Source: Fasciolopsis buskii
Taxonomy: Eukaryota > Platyhelminthes > Trematoda > Plagiorchiida > Fasciolidae
NCBI GenBank assembly: GCA_008360955.1
Contig: LUCM01000191.1
Coordinates: forward strand, 1 to 64,000
Reading direction: 5' to 3'
Length of the DNA: 64,000 nt
Shown: positions 40,901-52,900 of the stretch, piece by piece
Position numbering within the stretch: the first letter of the stretch is position 1
How the letters are laid out: each line of letters starts with the position of its first letter
Notes under the pieces: generated by a model
The model's database searches: none
Told to the model about the DNA's origin: nothing
What the model saw: only the letters and a program-made list of their open reading frames with translations
Made by a program: the position numbers and the translations under genes

Positions 40901-43900
40901 ATGATATTATGTAACAGTCTACTCCAACATTCAACTCCCGATTAAGAATTCAAGAAAGCCTTCTCGTAGTAACATGTACGCTGCAATGCATATTCCCGCC
41001 CCCAAAAACGGCCATGAACCCGGGACGATCGATTATGAATCGAATACCTTGTGGATTACGCTAACCGGACAGGACTTTATCACGTGGCGATATGGGACCT
41101 ACCTTTTCTGGCCTGTTCAAGCTATGGGTGTAGTGGAGGGGACATGCCCATAAACACACTACTTTTATTATTTACTTCTTTCATTAAGGAAATAACGATG
41201 TACATCCTTTTTTTCAGGTAGGGGACCGCGGCCAGCAGATTGCTGCCAGGTGGGGAAGTTGATCGGCGGTGGAAGGATTCGAACCCGCGACCTTCACGTC
41301 CAAACCCCGAGACCTTATCTATTTGACCACCGGCGGCCCACTCGACGTGAGGGAGGAGGGGAGAAGTGGCAAGCACTAGCCCGGAACTTGGTTTGTTGTC
41401 TAACCGCATGAGGTTCCATTGGGTCTTCTACGGTAACGAGTGGGGCGACGAGTTACCGTCTACCATCCGTGATCGGCGGTCGATCTGGGATCCGGACCCC
41501 CGAGGTTTTCGTTGACAAAGGCTTAGTGCGCTTGATCATCGGCACTATGGCCGGCGCACTGACAACCAGACATCTAGACTTGGCGTGAACCAGTCATTAC
41601 TGAACCCTACCAGCATTAATGTCTGAATAGGTACAAATTTGCTTCCGATTTGTTTTTCATTAATACGACTAATGGCATGGAACTGTTTTTGCGCTTGTTT
41701 GTGTGTGTGTGTGTTTCAACTGTTATAGTCGGTAGACTAATCTTAAGCTTCAAACTACGCGATAGTGGTAGTTGATAGAACCAGTGGATCACGATTCGCG
41801 GTTAGGAAATAAAATTAAATTTTGGGGAAAAAATGAAGAAAAACATATTCACATTTTTCTTTCAAATGGGTGTGCTTGTGTGTGAAAGAGAACGAAATCT
41901 TCACATGAAGCAAATGACTCTTTACGCTCATCAGGTATGTGTACACACTGCACTACTGTTGAATCGCATATGCAGGTGCATTCGGTAAACGCACGTTAAT
42001 ATAATGAAAATGAATACGTGTTTCCTGTTCAGGTTAGCGGGATTGAATGACCAACGAAGATCTTTCGACGAATCATCGTTATCCTTCTGAAATGACTTTC
42101 CATTCACACGAGTGCATCTAACGCGGTCACAGTGAGAAAATGAACAAAATGTGCCTTCAGATAAAAACCGTACGAAGCAACTCGTGATCCAGTCGCCTGC
42201 GGATGGTAATAGCCATAATTCAAGTGAAAATGGATCTTTATCGATCGATGATCAGTGTGACCACATTCCCAGAGTTATGGAATCGGTAATACCTTTCCAT
42301 GACCAATTCTTGTCGCAGTAGACTAGAAATCGTGCATCGTGATCGCAGCAAAAACTGTCAGGCAACCCTGGTGCATTAGAGTATGTATTTCAGAGACCAC
42401 TGGGGAATTGACCGATGCTGGAAATGTTCAAATTCAAGAGATCTAGGTAGGAACATGACTAAATTAGACGGCCGATGATTATCAGTCACGGTTTAACTTT
42501 GTGGACGAAATGCAAGTCTATCTAGATCCTTGGGATATGGCATTGAGCAATCGGCCACGAATACTCAACACCCATTGGGAACGTTTGGTCACACAAGCAA
42601 GCAATCGTCATCTAACCTGTAGCTACGCGGTTTCCAGTTTCGTACGAAAAACAGGGAAAAATTAAGTTTGACACAAGGTCTGTACCTGCTGAGTGACGCA
42701 AGACATAAACTGGAGCCCGGTCGAGAGGTCACAAAACAGAACGAATGCATTTTCACAAAATTTGTTTTACTGGATCGAAGCACATCACTTTTCGTCATCC
42801 AGATCGGTCTTTTGGAAATGTCTTTCATGTAAGAAAATGATCAGAAGTGACCACCGAATCGTGTTCTACTTCCGAACTTTAAGTAACTAATGTTACAATG
42901 CTGACATTCTCAATCAAGTTTCTGACGTGTGTTGTTCAGAAATCACGTGGCAGAAAATTTATATCGCTTTTTTCCAAACACCCCTGTCCTGAGAAAGAGC
43001 GCGCTTTTAAGCGTGGTAATTGACAATTCATGATAGATAAAATGAAACTTCGGGTTCCACTTACCTCCATCAACTCTTTGGAACAAAGGCTTAGTGCCTG
43101 AGACTAAACTACCATAAGCACAGAAGAAACCTAGTCCCATTTCATCCATGGACAGTGAAGGGCTGAAAACTGTATTCATTTATTCCTCGACTGATGTACT
43201 CACCGATAATTTCGATTTGTATTCCCTGGGAGTTGCTCTTTTACTTAAACCAAAAGCTTGAGCTAAAAACGATGCGTATTTACACTCCTTCAAGGTCACA
43301 ACCACTTCTGGTCTTGTTAAACATGGTCACTCCATTCCCGATTGTAGTACGTCATCAGGGACTATGATTTTTTACACACAAAACGAAACACTAATTGAAA
43401 TCAAAGTCTACATGTGGCCATGAGACTCAAGCCTATCTCCGAAAGCGCAACTTAGACTCCAGCTTCAAAAGGTTTCAAACCAATAGCTCTCAATTCTACC
43501 AACTTAAAATTGGACAAATTTTGCTCTCGTTCAATTCAATCCTCTTTTTCTTCCGTTCTTGATTTCCCCATGCTGCTGACACACACACCCCTACTTTTTC
43601 TCTATTTGTTCGTGTTAGCAACATTTAAAAAGATCACGTGAGTGCCTCGTTGAAATCCTCAGATGTAGTTTTGTCCCGGCGACGCCCATTCGTTGCATGC
43701 CGATTTGTCTGTATCCAAGTCTCACAACTTTACCCACGTCACGTTCCACTTTCTCCTAACTGACATTTCCGCATATAAATCATTCGAAGTTTGACGTACA
43801 TGGTGAAAAGGTCTGTATTGCATGCTTGGAACCATTTAGCACTTTTTAGGCACGCACGATCAGTCGCTTTTTTGGAGTCCGAGGGGGTGGTGGTGGTGTT

Positions 43901-46900
43901 TTTTTCCTGGTTTTTTGCATTTTTGCAACGGCACTGTTTTCTGTGTTGATTTTTCGGCTGGAATATTATGTAAGACATGTTGAAACTCAAATACAAAAGC
44001 AGAATGAAAAATCACTTTTTTGTCAAACGGAAATTCCTCTTGACAAACACGCCTAGAAGCGCAACCCACTAGATATCATAGAGATTATAATACGCTATTC
44101 TCATGGTTTGCCCAAATCGGCTATCTTTGGACTAGAGCAAGCAATCATGCGTTCTATTGTTCGCATAATTTTCTACTGGTTCGGCGGCCAACCACTGGAG
44201 ACCACATTTGACAAGACACAACCATGATTCCTGTTATTCATTGACCTTTTCACTTGGGGTCTTGTGTTCGTCACGTGAATCCTCGTTTGTACTGATGATC
44301 AGAAATCTGCAGTACACATTTATTCCAAACACGATATCTTTATGATGATCATGCTTGACTGTAGTTTGAGAACTTCGAGAGACGAAGGTGTCTGACGTAG
44401 GCTTTATCTATTTGGATTTGATACGCTTCCAACCGGGAGCAATTACGTGCTAAGCTGTTCTCTTTTGAACATGGAAATTCGGAAACAGGTCGGAATTTGA
44501 AGGCTTCGTCCACTTCGGAGATATAATCTCAGGAATCGACGACGATTTTTATCATCTATTTGAAATCGTGTCACATGAAATAGACCATACTTAGCCCAAT
44601 CTATAACGCGCATCTAACGGATTATTCTACGAACTAAACGTCATGATACTGTCACATTTTACCGTGCCTCTAAACTGAGAAGTGTCAATCTGGACCAAAT
44701 AGGGTTGGTCGGCAAAAGTATCCACACCCGTCGAAAGGGAATAGTCATTAGTAAAACCAAAAACAGATCCAGTGGATGGAAATTCCTTTGAAGAACACCA
44801 TCTCGTAGGTGTCCATCACTTTAAACAACAGTATTGGTTGTGCATGATCGATGGCGTATAGGTGGTGTAGCACGTGATATTCAGGTTCAGAAGAAGCCGT
44901 GATCCGCCAATTCGGTTGTTCTGCTCATGACCGGAGTTTTCGTCCCCTCGCGGCCACAATGAACAAGAACCACTAACGATTTGCCGTTCAAATTAGAAAG
45001 TTGTACAGAATATTCAGGGCTTATAATGACAATTTTCAATGTGAATACTGTTTGGAAAAACGACTTCACGTCCGGGAATGTTAGATGCACCTTGTGTATC
45101 TGATTTCCCTGATTGGAACTCTCATGTCCGGAAGGATTCGAATGAATCATTTCAGTAAAGTACAAAACCTACTTACGTGAAATGTGGTAAAGCTAGTCTA
45201 GCGTCTGTTCTTCATCACCCCGCCCCGGTAACGAACTGTGCCCTCGATTGGTTGTTCACAAGGAACTAAAATTAGGCTCTAAAGAACAGGTGGGCATATC
45301 AGGTGTTGTTCTACTAGATAGGGCGAGTTTCAAAAAGCAATCAGGGAGAGATTGATTTAAGATATTCTCAAATAATTCATAAAGTGTACTTTGTGCTACG
45401 CATTATGTCATCATCTAACAAATTTCATCGCATATCGTTGATGTCTTTCAGTGTGATGACAAATGTTTATGCAACTGGACGATCTCAAGTAGAGTTTCAA
45501 TGTAAAACAGGCAGTCAGATGGTTGTACTAATCTGGTTCGTGGATTTCTCATCAAGTTACAACCAAATGCCTTATACGCAACAACCCATTTTCTTCCCCC
45601 ATTGAGGTCACTGACCGAGAGCGGTAAACTCAATCACCTATTGGCATTTATTTGATAGACAAATTTGAGTAGTAAAGACTTACGGAACTGATCGTTATCC
45701 GGCGATCCTTCGACTGGAGTCTTATTGGTTGGACTGTAGATTGTTGGCGAATCGGTTTCACTGGAATTTCGGAAGTGGAACGGAGGAGGATAAGCCACTG
45801 TGACTGCAATTGATGAGATATGTATCATGGTTTGAAACGACGGCGATGGAATAGAATAGACAGTGAGGAGTTCTAACAATGGTTTACCTGTATAAATTGC
45901 ACCAATGCAAAACAACGAGCGCGTGTGTGGGCGAGCCAATATATGTTGGCCGAATAGATCCAGGATTTGTAGTGATCACTCCAGGTTGGCCAGCAGTTTT
46001 CTTATTCACACACCACATATGCACGAACTGTTGCATAATCAGTCAGGTAGCTACCGACCAAGTTCTTTTCCATTGATTCCTGTTCATGCCATAAGATTGC
46101 ATGATTGGATTGATCAGATAAATATACGGGTGGAAAAGGGATTGGTGGTGTCGTAAGCATAACCTGAAAACGAGTGTGCCGTCTTTGTCAATTACTGTCC
46201 GATCCGTGGTTTGCATGACGGTGGAGGGTGTGTCAGGGGAGTTGAATAGGGACCTCAGATTGTTTTCGTGCTCACAATGGAGGCATGTGAAGACGAATCG
46301 TGACAGCTTCCGTTGCATTCGAGACGCACCTAGACTGTTGGTCACGGACCTCATGCAGGACAAAAAAGCTTGGATCACACTCCCGATGTGGTTAGTCCGT
46401 GCTGGATGTGAAACCATTGCGCAGCTGAGTGACTTAATTGTTCCGGTCCCAAGCCATGCAGGATGGCCCTCATGAATGCGCGAATGAATAGACACAAAAC
46501 GAGGCTGCACAATCAGGAACTTTGTATTTCAACCGTAATAACCCCATGGGGCGGGATTTGAACAGGATTCGAAGCTTAGATGCGAAAATATCTTACTGAT
46601 AGCTCTACTCAGTCTGCTTTTTGTGACTTGGGCTAGCTTGTTACCTATGAATGGCGAAGAAATGTATGTTGTCTTTATCTCCACAGCCATACTCCTAGGA
46701 ATTTCCCTTTTGTCTCCATCATCTTCTCGGCGAATCGACCTGGGAAGTCATTTCTCCTTACTGTCTAAAGTTCTGCCTCAAGAGTATCTTTTGTGCATGT
46801 TCTTTTTGTTTTGGCTATGAGATAACCATTTGGGTTCTTCTTCACGAAGCTGTGAAAGTGGATGCACGGTACATTCCACGTGGCTCTCCTGTGTACTGAT

Positions 46901-49900
46901 CGCCGAATTGAGCCGTCTTCTCGACGACTTAATTGTATGTCTACATATGCCATGTCATTGTTCAACTTCATCTCTGTTGTGAATTTCACATTTGTGTGAG
47001 TCGAATTGAACTTATTCAGCAGTTGATTAGTTCTCGTCGAGGAGTTGAGTTCATCGAAGATGTATGAATAGATGGTTTGAATTGGCGATTCGTGTGACCC
47101 ACTTTCCAGTTTTGTCCTGAAAATGTTGCCTGGTAATGGATCGGGTGGGGAGCCCATTGCTATGCCATTCTTTAAGCGGTAAACTGGATTGCTCAACTTA
47201 AATTGGAAGAAAAGACAATGACTGTTTCAGGTTTTCTACCGGGACACTTTTCGCCAATCCTTTTTTCCGATGAAATCATACAGGTGTTCGCTTGTTTCCT
47301 TGACCGGAACGTTGGTAAAATGGGGGCTTTGACGTGTAGACGAAGAATTCTTCGTTCTCTCACTTTTACCTCCTTCACGGTGTTGATAAGCCCAAATGTG
47401 TCTCTGAGACTGGCTCTAGCTGATTGAAAATGATTTTATTTGCCGACCTATGTTCTTCAAATGTCTTCAATGGGAAATTTCCGGCAACTGAAACAAAGGC
47501 AGAATCCAGTTGTACAGGACGAGCTTAAACAGCCTATTAACTGCTGTACAAAACCGTTGCTGGTCAAAGCTTGTGTTCAATTCTCGGATGACTATTTTTT
47601 TCAAAGCTGTGTCCTAGTTTGTTAGGGAAAAATCAAATACATATTACTAATACGTCAAATCAGACATCAATTGTTACCGAACATGATACCGTGTAGTATC
47701 ATATTGGGGTAACTAGAACGAGCATAGGTGATATTGTCTCATATGCCTGACCATTTGCAAGATGAGCAGAAGCTAGTATTTGATGGATACGTCCGATCCA
47801 TTGTGTATAAACAGATGAATTAGAAACCTCTAGTGTTGATGAAATGACTGGAAGGATGAAAAATCATCGATTGAATTCCTATTTCATTTTCCTGTGAACA
47901 GATTGTAATTTCGAATGAGGGATTCGTTAGTAAGCCGAAGTGGTTTGAAGCTCAAGCAAATCTAATTTGCCCATATAACTTAGACCAATAAAGCAAAATG
48001 TGACAAACTTATCATGAATTTTTGATTTCTTTTTGTCAATAATCAGGGTTCCATTTGAAAGGAAAATCGATTCGACTAATTTCAAACAGTCTCATTTGAC
48101 GTTACTAACGGTTCAGTCAAATTTGGATTGATATCTACGTGGAATTAGTTCGAAGAAATCACCAACCACTTGCCCACTTTTGAATTCTCGGTAGCATTCG
48201 GTTTTGGAGTCGTTTGTGCCGACGGTCTGGTTCTACATAGACGGGAACAGTGAGACGACCGGGAATAGACCGGTACCAAACTGTTCACTTGTATTGCGAC
48301 AAAAATTAGTAATTTGCCAATCGTAAGCGTTTAATTTTCAGCAGTGATGCAGACTATATTAGAATTACACGTTGTTATAGGAGAGTTTGTTGATTTCCGC
48401 TATTTGTATTTTATCTTCCAATCCTGCGAATTGATCTTCGGCGTTCCACTGTCCCTCGTGAACAGAACAAGCAAAATACCAAACACAGGCGTATCAATAC
48501 TACCGATCAATCTGTTCCTACGGATGGGAAAAATCCATTAACACGAAATTTTCGAAGAAATCCCTCAGAAATAATTCTTGGAGTTTCGTCATGTTGCTTA
48601 ACTGTGACTGTTTGAATACAGTCGACAATGGTGATGTTCCGAAAATGATTTCCGTACGCCGTAATATCGATGACAAATCTTGGGTGTTATCAATTTCCCT
48701 TTTCCGTGATTGGTCGATATTTCCTGCCATCGAATTCGGAAAGAACACGGGATGGGATGATGTATTGTCTGCGTAATCAACCAATTCAGTCGCCATATTC
48801 ATTTCGTAAGATGTTACGTCGTTCGTCTCCCCATTAACCAACCCGTCAGCCAATCGCCAACGTCCATCAGTCAGTGAGCCAATGAGTCAGTCGGTGGTTG
48901 TGAGCGAGTGACTGAGTGAGTGAATGAATGAATGAGACAGCCAATCATTCAATCAGTCGGTCAGCAATTCACCAAGTCATCCAGTTATTCATTCAGATAG
49001 TAACTGATTAAGTGAGTGACCTAGTGAGTGGTTTGTTCAGTTGGTCAATTAGTGAGTAAACCAGTTATTTGGAAAAACCAACTACTATCCTGTAATGCGA
49101 AAAAGAATGAATCGATCTGTCAGCCATGAGAAAAGTAATTAGACAAGTTAGTTTGCTAATTATTCATTAAGCTCAGTCGCGATTCCGTTAATTCATTCCA
49201 ACACATCTCTGTCTTTTGTATCTCATTTTATTACTTTATTTACTAAATACCAAAACACACCTCTTTTTTCAGGAAGTAGGCCGGGGCCAACAGAAGTGGG
49301 CTGCGACGTGGGGGAAGTTGACCGACGGAGCGAGGGTTCGAACCCGCGTCCTTCACGTCCAAACGCCACGGCCTTATCCGCTTGGCCGCCACCTGCTCAA
49401 GAAGCCCGCTCACACATTTCCTGAGAAAAACCCGCGATTTTAAATGGTTGCTAGTCTCGGTCCACATCAAGTGTGTGGATTGGAACAAATCGCATCACCC
49501 GAATGTAGGGATAATCGTGCAACAATTAGCCAACATAAAAGTTATTTTGTGCGTATATTTTGCACAAATTTGTGCGCACAAAGACTTTTCCTGTGCGGAA
49601 TTTGCCCGGTGGTGTGAAGAATCACACCCTCGACCCTCACGTCCAACAGCCACTTACCACGGCCGGTTGAGTCGAATTCCGTCAAGTTATTTTGAACCAC
49701 CCTAATACTCGGATAGATTTTATCGGCCGCTATTGCCGTGCATCGTGCATCCGCATCGCGAACACCAAGTCCCCTAAACGTCTCTCGGGCATATTTGATC
49801 CAATTTCCCCATGTCAGTAAGCAAGTCCCATTCGCGATTGCACAGTAGAGCATTTTCCTCTCCTTTTTGAATTACCGGTTGTGCCGATTAAGTGCCACGA

Positions 49901-52900
49901 TATCAGACGGGACGACAATCCACCGTTGCGGTCGATGGAGATCGAAGAGCCTCCGACGCGTCCTGTGCCACTGAGCGGATAGTTGACGCTTTGCTTATTC
50001 TCTTTTGAACCAAGATGAAGTGCATAAATCGCTCAATTGTTCAATGCCACGAAGATCGATCAGCCTTGGAACCCAACGGCGATTGCCATACTTTCAGCTG
50101 TTGTAGACTGACGTGTTCTGGTACCACTGGCACACGCCTAACGAACGTGCACGTTTTTCCGCCGACAAATAAATAGCTTCTTTTGTGCACCAGAGGACGG
50201 ACTGAACCACGAGTCTTTGCAACTCCACAGTCAAGCTTCTATAAGTTTTCCCAGCTGCCGGTTGGCTAGATTGCACTCATTTACTAATCCACGTATACCA
50301 TCTATGTGCTAAACATAAATGTAACTTTCTACAGTGCGTTTTACACCTATATCAGACACGAGATAAAGCTTATTCCAATGTGTACCCGCGTAGATCAAGA
50401 GCAGTCTTTGCTGAACAGTGTCTGTTCAGCTCATACTGGTAATCTCAACTCGTTTCGATGAAGTTTGTTAATCTAAGTAGTCCGGTTGGTCTGTGCGCTT
50501 TGTTTCGTCCTGTCTATTCATTCGAAGAACGTGTACAACGACAATTCCGTTGGTTAGCTGAATGAATGACAGGAAAAGGGAAGTGGTTAAATATCTAACA
50601 GTATGAACAAAAAGAAAACTGCATTCTCCAAGGGAGGAAAACCAAGCGACCAGGGTGAAAGTACTGCACACGGAGTTTTTTCTTTGATGAATCGTAATCG
50701 ATTATAATGGTATACAGGAGCTCAGTTTATATGCACACAGAGACTATAATTATGGGGTTTGAGAATGCGGCACCAACCAAAAAGTGACTCCATTTATGTA
50801 GATATGTGCGTGCGTGTGTGTGTGTGTGTGTGCATGTATGATGCCCTTTCATCTGCTCTCTCCAGGACACATGCGGGTCAAAAAAGAATGACAGCCAACG
50901 TTTTACGGGAGAGTTAAGCAGAAAAACGAATGTTCCCTACTTAAATCTGTTAGTGAGTTTTTCGTTCGGTATCTCATTGGAGGTGGGGAAGAACTTACTC
51001 GGTTTTGTATCGCGAAAGCAAGACGTGTGCTTTTTTCAAGATGGACAATATTTGCGCGAACGGGGTAATGAATTGTCGGTCCTCTCTGCAATCGACACGG
51101 GATGGACATACAAAGGGTGAAACGGAACAGATGAATTTGAGGTCAAATCGAATACGAAAACTTGAAAAAAAAACAAAAACAAATAAAATGTCTTAGTGAA
51201 GGAGCAACTCGGTTTTGGTGACATGGACGTACAGCAGGCACTGGTCTTACGTTCGACTAATTTTCTAATCAAATGTTCAGTTTAAACAATTATCCCATGT
51301 GGATGAATGACCACCGAATAACCTGAGGGCTGGGCATCAAAATGTGTAGTCCGAAGAAAAGTCAGTCAAATCTAATTGTCGAAACATTGAATTAGCAGTA
51401 AATAGCATGACTAGGGTAACAGGCATTCATTGAGTTGATAGTTGTTCGAACATTTTTATCCCCGGAAAGTCTCTTTAATCTGAATAAAAAAAGGAAAATG
51501 CCAAATCTGATCTTGTTCTGGAGTCCGAGAAATATCGATGTGAAAAAGTGGACCACATAAATCTAACGAAAATGTGATACTGATCATCAATTTTACGGGC
51601 AGCTGAATTCGCCAATGCCACTCGAGATCGTCAATCGCGAAACACGATTCCAGCTAATCGAAACCGTCATTCCGGTGATGTAGATTAGCGAACGCGTGAC
51701 GGATTGTGTTTGTTAAAAATAGAACAGTGAATCAGTGTTTCATTTTCGCATCCATTTCTCGTGCATGCCCATTCTTCGGTTTCGAGATTCCGTGTGCTCA
51801 TTTTTCGTTGGTTTTTTTTTCGATCGAGTTTTAAGTCAACAGTTCAGTTGGTTATACGCGTTAGATAAAACTGGAATTCATCATTGGAAAGAAAGTTCGC
51901 ATAAATGATATAAAAGCACGACCGTCATTCGCAATTACCAGTGTGGAGTGAATCAAAATCAAAGTGACAGTGGTTACCACCATGTCATGTGACTCATCTT
52001 TAGTCGGTAAAACAGTACGGTAACTTAGACTGCAGCATTTCTTGCACTACATGGGGAGCTGGGTGAAAATGACCGGAGATGATGTCAAAAGTAGTCAGAG
52101 TTGGGCGTGACTAACTTTCTTTTTCACAAGACCACACCAATACACAGATAATCCGTGTGCCATACAGGATGAGTCTTGGTGCCCAAACAAGGTAGATGAC
52201 ATTTGAAAACTAGACTACGAAGATACAACCAAGTCCGTTTTGCTGATAGTTCTGAATTTTTTGGCATAACTTCGGACAATTTTGACATATATCCGAAATA
52301 ATGCGGTAAACGACATAGATCATTGCCCAGTGAGATTCCAGGCCGAGGCAATGATCCAAAAGTAACCGTGAACAGGCGATACATTTCAATAGTAGGGGAT
52401 TGTGACCAGATTTTCCGAATGAATCACCTTGCCTCGTCAATACCAAACTTGTGATTACAAACCAAGGAAACAGTGTACAACCACTTTACTTTAGTTAGAA
52501 GTCATGAACAACACGAGAGGGAGTCATAGAACTAGTGGGAACCAAATAAATGAGAGATGCCCCCCTCACTCCGAAGTAGGGTAATCTTCCAACGCATAGG
52601 TGCCACTTTTAGCACTTACACTGGATGGTGGAAAGGTGTACAAATCAAATTCATGCAATCAAGGTTCGGTGTCTGAGAACCGGAGTTTCTTGGCTTTGTA
52701 ATCACTGCCACTGGCAACCGAACACATCCCAATCGGTTTGTGCAACTTGTACGAATGAAGTCACACAGTATCACGCGCATTAAAATTCCACGATAGCATG
52801 CTTGAAATGCTATTGTTGATTCATCCCAAATTTGACACTAGGAACCCGACTCCTGTTTCTATCGCAGTCACTGGACCGAGGAATATTAAATTAGCTTACA

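Larger units (their letters stand above)
36329..45683 (-). other. PDE4: PDE4 intron between linker and UCR2 (9.4 kb)
   Basis: It holds a SINE family 1 copy (37040-37215), a Penelope-like element with inverted terminal repeats (37640-40560), a SINE family 2 copy (40598-40775), another family 1 copy (41160-41345), a GT repeat (41699-41715) and a possible cassette exon at 43065-43169. The intervals 41.75-43.06 and 43.2-45.68 kb show nothing I can name. Confidence 0.75.

Noticed and set aside
44887..45165. 92-codon minus frame with [18 protein letters not shown]
   Set aside because: It lies near PDE4 exons, but no family match or phase-compatible splice pair was found.
48518..48853. 111-codon minus frame
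   Set aside because: No recognisable domain, no matching splice phases and no repeats of it elsewhere in the window.
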